A DNA stretch of 12,108 nucleotides from Arcobacter sp. UBA7394 (GTDB lineage Bacteria > Campylobacterota > Campylobacteria > Campylobacterales > Arcobacteraceae): positions 3,063 through 15,170 of the forward strand of contig DKNG01000193.1 of NCBI GenBank assembly GCA_002470185.1. The letters run 5' to 3'. Below the pieces are notes generated by a model, which had not been told where the DNA came from, ran no database searches, and worked only from the letters and a program-made list of their open reading frames with translations. This document shows positions 1 to 7,876 of this stretch, piece after piece. A program made the translations under genes and the position numbers. Numbering within the stretch: the stretch's first letter is position 1; each line of letters opens with the position of its first letter.

Positions 1-108
1 ATTCATTTAGAGTGTATAAAGAAAGGAGCTTCAATAGTTAGATGTCATGATGTCAAAGAACATTATCAAGCTATTAAAGTTTTAGAGGCTATTAATTCTA
101 TAAATTAA
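1..108 (+). CDS. folP: Dihydropteroate synthase, C-terminal end (partial)
   Basis: The window opens inside a reading frame (frame 1) that gives 35 residues before a TAA stop at 106-108. The stretch GASIVRCHDVKEHYQAIKV is the typical end of bacterial dihydropteroate synthase, where the RxHDV motif closes the TIM barrel and contributes to the pterin and phosphate pocket. The enzyme joins 6-hydroxymethyl-dihydropterin pyrophosphate to p-aminobenzoate in folate synthesis, in the cytoplasm. The usual residue before HDV is V (RVHDV) and here it is C, a mild change. Only this tail is visible, so start, length and upstream partners cannot be judged. The gene converges on tyrA, with a hairpin across the junction. 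Confidence 0.8.
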   Translation: MHLECIKKGASIVRCHDVKEHYQAIKVLEAINSIN

Positions 109-113
109 TATAT

Positions 114-139
114 ATGAGATACTAATTAAAGTATCTCAT
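114..139. terminator. Bidirectional hairpin between folP and tyrA
   Basis: A perfect 10-bp inverted repeat (ATGAGATACT, loop AATTAA, AGTATCTCAT) starts 5 bp after the folP stop and includes the stop and last codons of tyrA. Neither side has a strong T-run, so intrinsic termination would be weak. Its position between convergent genes supports a shared terminator. Confidence 0.5.
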
Positions 140-956
140 GTAAAGTATTTGCTTTTTCCATCCATTGTTTTAAATCATCGTATTCTTCATTTTCAACCAT
201 CTTTCTTACTTTTTTCATATGTTCTTCAAATAAGTCAATTGAATCTAATAAATTATTTTTATTTTGTTTGAAAATATCTGTCCACATATCTGGGCTTGAT
301 TTTGCAATTCTACTCATATCCGTAAATCCACCAGCTGCTAAAGCAATAATAGATTTTGGATCTTCATGACCCATTACTGTATTTGCTAGTGAATAAGATA
401 TAGCATGTGGTAAATGTGACATATAACAAGCATGAATATCATGATTTTTAGAATCCATAAATACAAGTCTCATTCCAATATCTTGGAATACTTTGATAGC
501 TCTTTGCTCATGTAGTTTATCATTATCTTCTAAATCACATAAAACAACAGTTTTCCCCTCGTATAAATTATCCATAGCAGCTTTTGGTCCAAATTTTTCA
601 GAACCACACATAGGATGTGCTGCAACAAAGTTTTTTCTAATTTCTTTTGGTATATTTTTTACGATGTATTCTTTAGTAGAACCTAAGTCCATAATTGTAG
701 TATTAGTATTAACATCTAATAAATCTGGTAGTATAGTAATAATATTATCAACAGGTATTGCCAATACTATTAAGTCTGATTTTTCTTTTAGTGTTTTCAT
801 ATCAACAAGTTCATCAACTAAATTTAGTTCAGCAATCTCTTTTTTAGACTGTTCACTTCTTGCATAACCATATACTTTTTTTGCAATGCCATACTTTTTC
901 ATGGCTTTTGCAAAAGATCCACCCATTAGTCCTAAACCAACTATTCCGATATTCAA
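126..956 (-). CDS. tyrA: Prephenate dehydrogenase (TyrA)
   Basis: This 276-residue protein is a cytoplasmic prephenate dehydrogenase, which oxidatively decarboxylates prephenate to 4-hydroxyphenylpyruvate in tyrosine synthesis. The N-terminus has a Rossmann NAD-binding loop, G7-L-G-L-M-G12. The family active-site segments follow: DLGSTK (residues 90-95), HPMCGSE with H114, and SHLPH (180-184), then an all-helical C-terminal dimerisation part with FTDMSRIA (211-218) and MWTDIF (224-229). No chorismate mutase or ACT domain is fused, so it is the short, monofunctional form. The start codon is TTG, chosen because the Rossmann strand begins at once (MNIGIVG) and AAAGG (complement of 964-968) lies 7 nt upstream. 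It is divergent from bamA, as I recall for C. jejuni Cj0130/Cj0129c, and has its own promoter. Confidence 0.93.
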   Translation of the reverse strand: MNIGIVGLGLMGGSFAKAMKKYGIAKKVYGYARSEQSKKEIAELNLVDELVDMKTLKEKSDLIVLAIPVDNIITILPDLLDVNTNTTIMDLGSTKEYIVKNIPKEIRKNFVAAHPMCGSEKFGPKAAMDNLYEGKTVVLCDLEDNDKLHEQRAIKVFQDIGMRLVFMDSKNHDIHACYMSHLPHAISYSLANTVMGHEDPKSIIALAAGGFTDMSRIAKSSPDMWTDIFKQNKNNLLDSIDLFEEHMKKVRKMVENEEYDDLKQWMEKANTLHEIL

Positions 957-987
957 ATTTATACCTTTTTATTTATATAATTTTGTG

Positions 988-1016
988 ATTATATCTTAAT
1001 TATTATATAAAGTGAA
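988..1016 (-). promoter_or_regulatory. Putative sigma-70 promoter for tyrA
   Basis: On the minus strand a perfect TATAAT (complement of 988-993) sits 17 bp downstream of TTCACT (complement of 1011-1016), a four-of-six match to TTGACA. Transcription would start near 981 and give a leader of about 25 nt that contains the Shine-Dalgarno of the TTG-started tyrA. Confidence 0.5.
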
Positions 1017-1022
1017 TTTAGC

Positions 1023-1030
1023 TATATTAT
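1023..1030 (+). promoter_or_regulatory. Possible -10 region for the bamA operon
   Basis: TATATTAT lies 28 bp upstream of the GTG start of bamA, in an AT-rich region without a clear -35 element, as is common for Campylobacterota sigma-70 promoters. Transcription from here would give a leader of roughly 20-25 nt including AAGGA at 1048-1052. Other TATA-like words lie close by, so the exact site is uncertain. Confidence 0.35.
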
Positions 1031-1057
1031 TGTCTTATTATTATATTAAGGAAAGTC

Positions 1058-3307
1058 GTGAAAAATAAAGTAGTACTATTTTCTTTAGCGTGTGCAACAG
1101 CATTAAGTGCAAACACGATAAAAACAATTGAATATAAAAATTTAAGTAAGATTTCACCTAAAATTGTAAATGAAACATTAGATATTAAAGTTGGTGATGA
1201 ACTAGACAATAAAAAGTTAAATAGCGCAATTAAAAAGTTTTATGACTTTGGCTATTTTGATGATATTGCTATTTATGAAAATAATGGTAATTTAGAATTG
1301 AATTTCAAAGAGAAACCTTCAATCGCTAAAATTGAGATAAAAGGTTATAAAAGTAGAGAAGATGATATTGAATCTTTAAAATCTATTATTAAACTTAGAA
1401 AAGGATCTATGTACACTGAAAAAAGAGTACAAGATGCTAAAAGTACTTTATTAGATATGTTAGAGAATGATGGATATATTTATTCTGTAGTTGAAACTGA
1501 AGTTGAAAAATTAAATGAACACTCTGTTAAATTAACATTTAATGTTAATAAGGGTGATGAAATCATTATTAAAAAAGCAAACTATTATGGTGCAGATAAT
1601 TTAGATCAAGGTGATTTTGATACTGTTACTGCAAATAAAGAAGAAGAATCAGTTTCTTGGTGGTTTGGTAGAAATGATGGTGAAGTAAATATTGACCAAT
1701 TAAAATATGAATCAAGAAGAATTAATGAATTGTATTTTGAAAAGGGTTATTTAGATGCTGAGGTTAAAGAGCCGTTTCTAAATATTGATTTTGCATCTAA
1801 TCAAGCAAAATTAGACTTTTTTATTACAGAAGGTAAAAAATATAAAACTGAAGATATTAAAATATTTTTAGACTCGTCTATAGTTGATCCTGAAACAATC
1901 TATCCTGAATTAAAATTAATTGTTGGAAATACATTTAATATTAAAAGACTTAGAAAAGATCAGGAGTATATTAAAACACAAGTAGCAAATAAAGGTTATG
2001 CATTTGCTGTTGTTAGATTTGATATTCAAAAAAATGAAAAAGATGGAAAAGTAAAAGTTATATTTAATGTAATTCCAGGTGAGAAAGTATATATCAATGA
2101 TGTAAAAATTGCTGGTAATACAAGAACACTTGATAGAGTTATAAGAAGAAGTGTTTATTTAGCTCCAGGAGATTTATTTAATCTTACAGATTTTAAAGAT
2201 TCTAGATCTAAATTAAAAAGAACAAGATACTTTGAAGATGTAAAAATTGAACAAAAAAGAGTATCTGAAGATAAAGTTGATATTTTAGTTGATGTAACAG
2301 AAGCATCTACTGGAAACCTTATTCTTGGTGGTGGATATGGATCTTATGATAAATTAATGATTAGTGCATCAGTTAGTGATTCAAATATTTTTGGATCAGG
2401 TTTATCTTTAGGTGTAAATACAGACTTATCTGCTAGAAAAAGTAAGTTTGCCATTTCTTTAAAGAATCCTGCAATTAATGATAGTGAATACAATGGACAA
2501 GTAGAAATTCATAATAGTAGTTCTGAAATTAATAGAAGTGAATATGATGTTGATAAAAAAACTCAAGGTTTCTCAGTTTCTGTTGGTAAACAAGTAATTA
2601 GAGATATGTATGCAGGTCTAAGATATAGATTTGATTTAATTGATGAAAACTATAATTATGATAAAGCTGGAAGAGAAGGTAACCCTGCTTATTTCCAAGA
2701 TACTGATTATATTACTAGTTCAATTACTCCATATGTAAACTTTGATAATACGGATGACTTTTATCTTCCAAGAGAAGGTTATAAAGCTCAAACATCTTTA
2801 GAAATAGCTGGAATTGGTGGAGATTCTAAGTATTTAAAATCTACATCATCATTTAAATATTTTTACTCAATTGAAGATTTAACAGAGTTAGATTGGATTA
2901 TTAGATATAAAACTCAGTTAAGAATATTATCTGACATGGGGCAAATTAACCAAGGTGATTCATTATACTTAGGTGGTCCAAAAACTTTAAGAGGGTTTAA
3001 ATCTTATGCATTTGGACCAAATAATGATGAAGGTTTAGTAGAAGATCCATATAAAAAATCATGGACTAACTCAGTTGAAGTTAACTTTCCTCTAATAGAA
3101 AGTGCAAAAATGAGATGGGGATTATTCTATGATTATGGAATGATTGGTCAAAGTAATTTTGATGAGGTCTCAAGAATGAGTACTGGTGCATTATTAGAGT
3201 GGAATTCTCCTGTAGGACCATTACAACTAATTTTTGCACAACCAATAAATGATAAAGAAGGTGATGATACATCATCATTTGAATTCTCACTAGGATCAAG
3301 TTTTTAA
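1058..3307 (+). CDS. bamA: Outer membrane assembly factor BamA (Omp85)
   Basis: This 749-residue protein is the core of the BAM complex, which folds beta-barrel proteins into the outer membrane. A signal peptide (about residues 1-18, ending ALSA) is followed by five POTRA domains, roughly 22-86, 88-166, 168-258, 261-342 and 345-415. The third carries the WW pair (201-202) also found in E. coli BamA. The 16-strand barrel follows from about 420. The conserved loop-6 motif (V/L)RGF is present as L644-R-G-F647, and the chain ends in aromatic F749, as expected of the beta-signal. Length is normal. The start is GTG with AAGGA (1048-1052) 5 nt upstream; no nearby in-frame ATG would keep the signal peptide. 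It is the first gene of a five-gene operon, with mqnC beginning 1 bp after its stop. Confidence 0.96.
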   Translation: MKNKVVLFSLACATALSANTIKTIEYKNLSKISPKIVNETLDIKVGDELDNKKLNSAIKKFYDFGYFDDIAIYENNGNLELNFKEKPSIAKIEIKGYKSREDDIESLKSIIKLRKGSMYTEKRVQDAKSTLLDMLENDGYIYSVVETEVEKLNEHSVKLTFNVNKGDEIIIKKANYYGADNLDQGDFDTVTANKEEESVSWWFGRNDGEVNIDQLKYESRRINELYFEKGYLDAEVKEPFLNIDFASNQAKLDFFITEGKKYKTEDIKIFLDSSIVDPETIYPELKLIVGNTFNIKRLRKDQEYIKTQVANKGYAFAVVRFDIQKNEKDGKVKVIFNVIPGEKVYINDVKIAGNTRTLDRVIRRSVYLAPGDLFNLTDFKDSRSKLKRTRYFEDVKIEQKRVSEDKVDILVDVTEASTGNLILGGGYGSYDKLMISASVSDSNIFGSGLSLGVNTDLSARKSKFAISLKNPAINDSEYNGQVEIHNSSSEINRSEYDVDKKTQGFSVSVGKQVIRDMYAGLRYRFDLIDENYNYDKAGREGNPAYFQDTDYITSSITPYVNFDNTDDFYLPREGYKAQTSLEIAGIGGDSKYLKSTSSFKYFYSIEDLTELDWIIRYKTQLRILSDMGQINQGDSLYLGGPKTLRGFKSYAFGPNNDEGLVEDPYKKSWTNSVEVNFPLIESAKMRWGLFYDYGMIGQSNFDEVSRMSTGALLEWNSPVGPLQLIFAQPINDKEGDDTSSFEFSLGSSF

Positions 3308-3308
3308 T

Positions 3309-4400
3309 ATGACAAAAATAATGAATGAAAATAAAATTGATAGAGAAATTCTTAATAGAAGAATTACAAATGAAGAAGCATTAGATTTAATTCAAAATGC
3401 TTCTCTTCTAGAATTAGGCGAATTAGCAACTCTAAAAAAATCTCAATTACATCCAGAAAAAACTACATCTTTTATTGTTGATAGAAATATTAACTATACT
3501 AATGTATGTTGGGTTGATTGTAAGTTTTGTGCTTTTTATAGACATGGACGAGACGAGGATTCTTATGTATTAAAATTTGATGAAATTGATCAAAAAATTG
3601 ATGAATTACTTGAAATTGGTGGAACTCAAATTTTATTCCAAGGTGGTGTTCACCCTAAACTTAAAATTGATTATTATGAAGAGTTAGTTTCTCATATTCA
3701 TACTAAATATCCTCAAATTACTATTCATGGTTTCTCAGCAATAGAAGTAAAATATATTTCAAAAGTATCTAAAATATCTATTTTAGAAGTTTTAAAAAGA
3801 TTACAAGCTAAAGGTTTAAGTTCAATTCCAGGAGCTGGAGCTGAGATTTTATCAGATAGAGTAAGAGATATTATTGCTCCAAATAAAATGGATAGTGAAG
3901 ATTGGATCGAAGTTCATAGACTTGCTCACTCAATTGGTATGAAAACAACTGCTACAATGATGTTTGGAACAGTTGAAACTGATGAAGAGATTATTGAACA
4001 CTGGGAGTTGCTTAGAAAACTTCAAGATGAATCAGGTGGATTTAGAGCATTTATTATGTGGTCATTTCAAGGTGCTAATACAAAATTATTAGCTGAAATA
4101 CCAGATATTAAACCTCAGTCTTCAAATAGATATTTAAGATTACTTGCTGTTTCTAGACTTTATTTAGATAACTTTAGAAATATGCAAAGTTCTTGGGTAA
4201 CACAAGGTTCTTATATTGGGCAAATGGCTTTAAAATTTGGAGCAAATGATTTAGGTTCTACTATGATGGAAGAAAATGTTGTTAAAGCAGCAGGAGCTTC
4301 AAATAGAATGAATCAAGATGAAATGATCAGGTTAATTAGGGATGTTGGTGAAAACCCAGCAAAAAGAAATACAGCATACGAGATTTTAGAAAGGTTCTAG
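3309..4400 (+). CDS. mqnC: Cyclic dehypoxanthine futalosine synthase (MqnC)
   Basis: This 363-residue radical-SAM enzyme cyclises dehypoxanthine futalosine, a step in the futalosine route to menaquinone that Campylobacterota use instead of the classical Men pathway. The 4Fe-4S cluster motif CxxxCxxC is at C67, C71 and C74, within NYTNVCWVDCKFCAFYR. The segments FQGGVHP, SIPGAGAEIL and TTATMMFGTVET are typical of MqnC, and the N-terminal IVDRNINYTNVC context separates it from the related MqnE. The ATG at 3309 is used here; another ATG at 3321 is possible. The only upstream AGGA (3292-3295) is 13 nt away, so translation is probably coupled to bamA, whose stop ends 1 bp before. The H. pylori orthologue HP0656 occupies the same place beside bamA. 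Confidence 0.93.
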   Translation: MTKIMNENKIDREILNRRITNEEALDLIQNASLLELGELATLKKSQLHPEKTTSFIVDRNINYTNVCWVDCKFCAFYRHGRDEDSYVLKFDEIDQKIDELLEIGGTQILFQGGVHPKLKIDYYEELVSHIHTKYPQITIHGFSAIEVKYISKVSKISILEVLKRLQAKGLSSIPGAGAEILSDRVRDIIAPNKMDSEDWIEVHRLAHSIGMKTTATMMFGTVETDEEIIEHWELLRKLQDESGGFRAFIMWSFQGANTKLLAEIPDIKPQSSNRYLRLLAVSRLYLDNFRNMQSSWVTQGSYIGQMALKFGANDLGSTMMEENVVKAAGASNRMNQDEMIRLIRDVGENPAKRNTAYEILERF

Positions 4401-4404
4401 ACCT

Positions 4405-5691
4405 ATGTTAAAAAAATACTTATTTGCATTACTAGTTTTACAAGGAAGTTTAATGAGTGCTATCATAAAGCATATTGAAATAAATGATATAAAAGTACCT
4501 GTTGTTTTTGAAGAACAAAAAAGTTTACCAACACTAAACCTTCAATTGGTTTTTCAAAACTCAGGATATATTCAAGATAAAAATAAAAGTGGTTTAGTTA
4601 GTTTATCTTCAAGACTTTTAAATGAAGGTACTAAAGAGTTAGGTTCAACAGAATTTGCTCAGAAGTTAGAAGAAAATGCTATTTCATTAACTGCATCAAA
4701 TGGTTTTGAGACTTTTGTAATTGAGTTATCTAATTTAAAAGATGTATCTGAAAAATCTATTAAATTACTAACAAAACTTTTAAAATCACCAAATTATAGT
4801 GAAGATACATTGAATAAATTAAAAACTATTCAAATTGGTGCGCTTAAAAGAAAAGAAAATGATTTTGATTATACAGCTAAAAATTTATTAAAAGCTACAC
4901 TTTTTAAAGATACTCCTTTAGAAAATCCATCTTCTGGAACTATTAATTCTCTTTCTAATATTGAATTAAAAGATGTAAAAAAATTTTTAAATAAAACAAT
5001 TAACCTTAACAACTTAATTATTGTTGCAGGTGGAGATTTTGATTATAAAGAGTTTACAAAACTAATTACTCCTTTATTAAAAACTTTAGAAGCTGGTAAA
5101 AAACAAGAGATGTCAAAAATATCTCTTAACTCTAAAAAACAAGAAGAAACTTTAATTAAAGATACTCAACAAGCTTATATTTATTTTGGAAGTTCTTATA
5201 ATGTTGATGTTAAAGATTCAAATGCTTATAAAGCAAAAGTTGCATCTTTTATATTAGGTGGTTCTGGTTTTGGTTCAAGATTAATGGAAGAAATTAGAGT
5301 TAAAAGAGGTTTAGCTTATAGTGCTTATGGTTCTGTATCTATTAACAAGTCACACTCTTTCTTCTCAGGATATTTACAAACTAAAAATGAGTCAGCAAAA
5401 GAAGCTCAACAATTAGTTAATGAATTAGTTGCACAGTTTGTTAAAGAAGGTGTTACACAAGATGAATTAGATGCTGCTAAGAACTTCTTAACGGGAAGTG
5501 AACCTTTAAGAAGTGAAACATTATCTCAAAGATTAAATAGAGCATTTACACTTTATTACAGAGGCTTAGAGCAAAATCACTCTACATTAGAGTTAGAAAA
5601 AATTCAAGATTTAAAACTTGATGATTTAAATGAATATATAAAATCTCATAAAGAGATTAATAATTTAACATTCTCAATAGTAAGGAAATAA
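4405..5691 (+). CDS. M16-family peptidase-like protein lacking the zinc motif
   Basis: This 428-residue exported protein has the two-lobed M16B (processing-peptidase) architecture. A signal peptide covers about residues 1-19 (ending LMSA), the N-terminal lobe runs to about 220, and a C-terminal lobe carries the family R/Y segment [16 protein letters not shown] (R298, Y305). The place of the zinc motif is clear: [14 protein letters not shown] (63-76) aligns without gaps with the usual GLAHLLEHMLFKGT, and H, E and H are replaced by S66, S69 and R70. It should not cut peptides alone. In M16B heterodimers the partner subunit has this pattern, with a second gene supplying HxxEH; I recall H. pylori YmxG (HP0657) with PqqE (HP1012). 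No such partner is in this window. AGAAAGG lies 10 nt before the ATG. Location is inferred to be periplasmic. Confidence 0.88.
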   Translation: MLKKYLFALLVLQGSLMSAIIKHIEINDIKVPVVFEEQKSLPTLNLQLVFQNSGYIQDKNKSGLVSLSSRLLNEGTKELGSTEFAQKLEENAISLTASNGFETFVIELSNLKDVSEKSIKLLTKLLKSPNYSEDTLNKLKTIQIGALKRKENDFDYTAKNLLKATLFKDTPLENPSSGTINSLSNIELKDVKKFLNKTINLNNLIIVAGGDFDYKEFTKLITPLLKTLEAGKKQEMSKISLNSKKQEETLIKDTQQAYIYFGSSYNVDVKDSNAYKAKVASFILGGSGFGSRLMEEIRVKRGLAYSAYGSVSINKSHSFFSGYLQTKNESAKEAQQLVNELVAQFVKEGVTQDELDAAKNFLTGSEPLRSETLSQRLNRAFTLYYRGLEQNHSTLELEKIQDLKLDDLNEYIKSHKEINNLTFSIVRK

Positions 5692-5693
5692 AT

Positions 5694-6962
5694 TTGTTAA
5701 GATTTGCACCAAGTCCAACAGGTGATATGAATATTGGTGACCTAAGAGTTGCTATTTTAAACTATATTGTATCAAAGCAATTAAATGAAGGTTTAATTAT
5801 TAGAATTGAAGATACAGATAGTGAAAAAATTATTGAAGGTAAAGATAAAGAAATACTTCAAATTTTAAGTCTTTTTTCAATTGATTATGAAAGAGCTGTA
5901 CATCAAAGTGATTCATTAAAATACCATCAAAAAATGGTAATGCAATTATTATCTAAGAAAAAAGCATTTTCTTGTTTTTGTGGTGATGCTAAACTTAAAG
6001 AGTTAGAAGATGAAGCAAAAGCAAAAGGTAAAACTAACAAGTATGATGGTTTTTGTGCCACATTATCTGATGAAACAATTCTTAATACTAATTCACCTTT
6101 TACAATTAGAATTAAAGAATCAAAAGAAGATATTAATTTCACTGATTTAATAAAAGGTAAATTAAACTACTCTACTTCGGATATGGATTCTTTTATTATT
6201 TTAAAACATGATAAAACGCCAACAACTAATTATGCTGCTGCTGTTGATGATATGATTTTAGATATTTCAACTGTTATTAGAGATGAAAAACATATTTCAA
6301 ATACTGCTAATCAAATTTTCATTAGAAAATCTTTAGGATATGATAAAGAGATAAACTATGCTCACCTATCAAGTATTACTAATAGTGATATTACAGTTCA
6401 GTCTTTAATTGATGAGGGTTTTATTCCTAGTGCTATTGCAAATTATTTAGTATTGCTAGGAAATGAAACACCTAGTGAGATATTCACTTTAGAAGAAGCT
6501 ATCGAATGGTTTGATATTAAAAATATTTCAAAAGAATCTCTTAACTTTGATATGAATAAGCTAAGAGCTATTAATAAGAGCCATTTAGAAAAATTTGATG
6601 ATATGAGGTTATCAAAAATTTTAGGATTTGCTGATACTGATATTGGTAAACTAGGAAAGATTCTTTTAAATGAATCATCTACGATAAAAGAAATAAAATC
6701 TAAAATAGATTTAATTTTTGCTCCTAAAATAACTTGTGAAGGTTTCGAAAAAGAATTTGTAGAATTAAAACTTTGTATTCAAGATGCACCTTATTTTGAT
6801 ACGTTTAATGAGCTTGAAAAATATCTTATAGAAAAAACTGGTTTTGAAAATGAGAATTTATTAAATCCATTAAAGTATATATTAACAGGAAGAGAAGATG
6901 GCGCAGAAATTTCTGAAGTTTATCCATTAATCAAAAACTATTTAGGAGAAATTGTAAAATGA
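5694..6962 (+). CDS. gltX: Glutamyl-tRNA synthetase paralogue (GltX2-like) with degenerate active-site motifs
   Basis: This 422-residue protein is plainly of the GluRS family: [15 protein letters not shown] at the N-terminus, RIEDTD (37-42), a CxC...YDGxC remnant of the zinc region (C94, C96, C121), VDD (184-186), HISNT (200-204) and an all-helical anticodon-binding part after about 260. It matches the second GluRS of Campylobacterota, which in H. pylori charges tRNA-Gln with glutamate for GatCAB amidation. However, HIGH is replaced by N13-I-G-D16, the usual RGEDH reads RDEKH, and the KMSKS loop is absent: YAHL (222-225) runs through [10 protein letters not shown] into QSLIDEGF, about ten residues short. 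Catalysis is therefore doubtful. The start is TTG, with AAGGA (5683-5686) 7 nt before it; APSPTG follows at once. It begins 2 bp after the M16-like gene and overlaps yggT by 4 nt. Confidence 0.88.
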   Translation: MLRFAPSPTGDMNIGDLRVAILNYIVSKQLNEGLIIRIEDTDSEKIIEGKDKEILQILSLFSIDYERAVHQSDSLKYHQKMVMQLLSKKKAFSCFCGDAKLKELEDEAKAKGKTNKYDGFCATLSDETILNTNSPFTIRIKESKEDINFTDLIKGKLNYSTSDMDSFIILKHDKTPTTNYAAAVDDMILDISTVIRDEKHISNTANQIFIRKSLGYDKEINYAHLSSITNSDITVQSLIDEGFIPSAIANYLVLLGNETPSEIFTLEEAIEWFDIKNISKESLNFDMNKLRAINKSHLEKFDDMRLSKILGFADTDIGKLGKILLNESSTIKEIKSKIDLIFAPKITCEGFEKEFVELKLCIQDAPYFDTFNELEKYLIEKTGFENENLLNPLKYILTGREDGAEISEVYPLIKNYLGEIVK

Positions 6963-7231
6963 TAGATGCCTTATTAACATCAATTTTTACTGTAGTTCTA
7001 ACAATTATCTTTTTATATAAATGGGTAATTATTATTTCAGCAGTATTATCATGGGTTAAACCAGATCCATATAACCCAATAGTTCAAATGTTATATAGAC
7101 TTACTGAACCTGCTTATGCATTAATTAGAAAATATATACCAACTGTATTTGGTGGTATGGATTTAGCGCCAATTATTTTAATCTTTGCATTAATCTTTTT
7201 AGAAACTTTTTTAAGAAGTTTAGCTTTCTAA
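6959..7231 (+). CDS. yggT: YggT family membrane protein
   Basis: This 90-residue inner-membrane protein has two hydrophobic helices, about residues 6-30 and 68-88, around a conserved loop with [23 protein letters not shown]. That loop pattern (W..PD..NP....L..LTEP.L...R) is the signature of the YGGT family. Its role is not firmly established; members have been linked to osmotic tolerance, cell division and membrane organisation in various bacteria. This is a single-repeat form, about half the length of E. coli YggT. The ATG overlaps the gltX stop as ATGA, with AGGAG at 6944-6948 inside gltX, so the two are translationally coupled. The order gltX2-yggT is, as I recall, also found in H. pylori (HP0643-HP0644), where a lytic transglycosylase gene follows; that gene is absent here. 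It is the last gene of the operon. Confidence 0.9.
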   Translation: MIDALLTSIFTVVLTIIFLYKWVIIISAVLSWVKPDPYNPIVQMLYRLTEPAYALIRKYIPTVFGGMDLAPIILIFALIFLETFLRSLAF

Positions 7232-7240
7232 TTTAAAGTT

Positions 7241-7274
7241 TAACTATATGTATTTAATTTAATACATATAGTTA
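7241..7274. terminator. Terminator after yggT, shared with the convergent lipoprotein gene
   Basis: A perfect 14-bp inverted repeat (TAACTATATGTATT, loop TAATTT, AATACATATAGTTA) starts 9 bp after the yggT stop and ends 2 bp before the lipoprotein gene's stop. On the + strand a T5 run follows at 7281-7285. This is the expected end of the bamA operon and probably works in both directions. Confidence 0.75.
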
Positions 7275-7276
7275 GC

Positions 7277-7753
7277 TTACTTTTTAAATTTTATTTTTGT
7301 ACTATTAGTACTATTTGTAAATTCTAAATTTAAATCATATACTCTTTTTAATTTCTCAAAATCTACTAGATAATGTTTAGCCCAAGGATTGTTTTTTAGT
7401 AATGGTTTGTAAATAGATTTTTCTTTATCTATTTCTTTTACAGATTCTGCTTCTCTATTGTTTAATAATAGACTATAACCATTTTTTCTAAAATCTTGTT
7501 TTTTATTATCTGTAAAATAGATTGAAACAATAAAAGTTTCTTTTTCTAAATTAAATTGATTGTTGTTTATATTATTTAGGTATGTTGACCAAATAATAGC
7601 TTCGTGATTTTGATTTATGATTAAATCAGCTTTTTTTGTATGTTGTATTGAATTCGCTTCTAGTTCATCTGCTTTAAAATATTTTAAAGCATTAGTTGAT
7701 GAACAACCAATAAAAAGAGATGATATAAGTGAAATTAGTATTGTTTTGTACAT
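7277..7753 (-). CDS. Putative lipoprotein of unknown function
   Basis: I do not recognise a family for this 158-residue protein. It begins with a short lipoprotein signal peptide, MYKTILISLISSLFIGC, with the lipidation cysteine at C17. The lipobox is slightly loose, with F at -3. SSTNALKYF follows, where the absence of Asp at +2 favours transport to the outer membrane by Lol rules. The mature part is lysine- and asparagine-rich, with alternating hydrophobic stretches (ETFIVSIYFTDN and YDLNLEFTNSTNSTKIKF) that suggest beta structure, and no cysteine after C17. The pattern would suit a small periplasm-facing beta-sandwich, but that is a guess. The start is well set: ATG at 7753 with GGAG 5 nt upstream. 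It is monocistronic, convergent with yggT and divergent from cbiX. Confidence 0.8.
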   Translation of the reverse strand: MYKTILISLISSLFIGCSSTNALKYFKADELEANSIQHTKKADLIINQNHEAIIWSTYLNNINNNQFNLEKETFIVSIYFTDNKKQDFRKNGYSLLLNNREAESVKEIDKEKSIYKPLLKNNPWAKHYLVDFEKLKRVYDLNLEFTNSTNSTKIKFKK

Positions 7754-7849
7754 TGTTTCTCCAAACTTAATTAGAATTCAATTTTACTTTAAATATCTGA
7801 AAATGATATTAACTAACATAATTTATATACAAAAGTTCAATAATTATTG

Positions 7850-7855
7850 TATTAT
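7850..7855 (+). promoter_or_regulatory. Possible -10 box for cbiX
   Basis: TATTAT lies 21 bp before the chosen ATG of cbiX, just upstream of its Shine-Dalgarno, within the 123-bp divergent region between the lipoprotein gene and cbiX. No -35 element is convincing. A transcript from here would have a leader of about 15 nt. Confidence 0.3.
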
Positions 7856-7865
7856 TTGTTTTCAA

Positions 7866-7870
7866 AAGGA
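7866..7870 (+). promoter_or_regulatory. Ribosome binding site that sets the cbiX start
   Basis: AAGGA lies 6 nt before the ATG at 7877. The upstream in-frame ATG at 7847 has no such site and would add MYYLFSKGLY before the beta-strand that opens the fold, so 7877 is preferred. Confidence 0.75.
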
Positions 7871-7876
7871 TTATAT

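Noticed and set aside
493..867. 124-residue open frame antisense to tyrA
   Set aside because: It is serine-rich, low-complexity shadow sequence opposite a clear TyrA and has no credible start signals.
3081..3299. Minus-strand open frame inside the bamA barrel
   Set aside because: The His/Leu-rich translation is typical of a shadow frame, and bamA is unambiguous here.
6340..6420. Frameshift or sequencing error as the cause of the missing KMSKS in gltX
   Set aside because: The family match continues in one frame on both sides, and the other forward frames show no lysine-serine-lysine motif, so an in-frame loss fits better.
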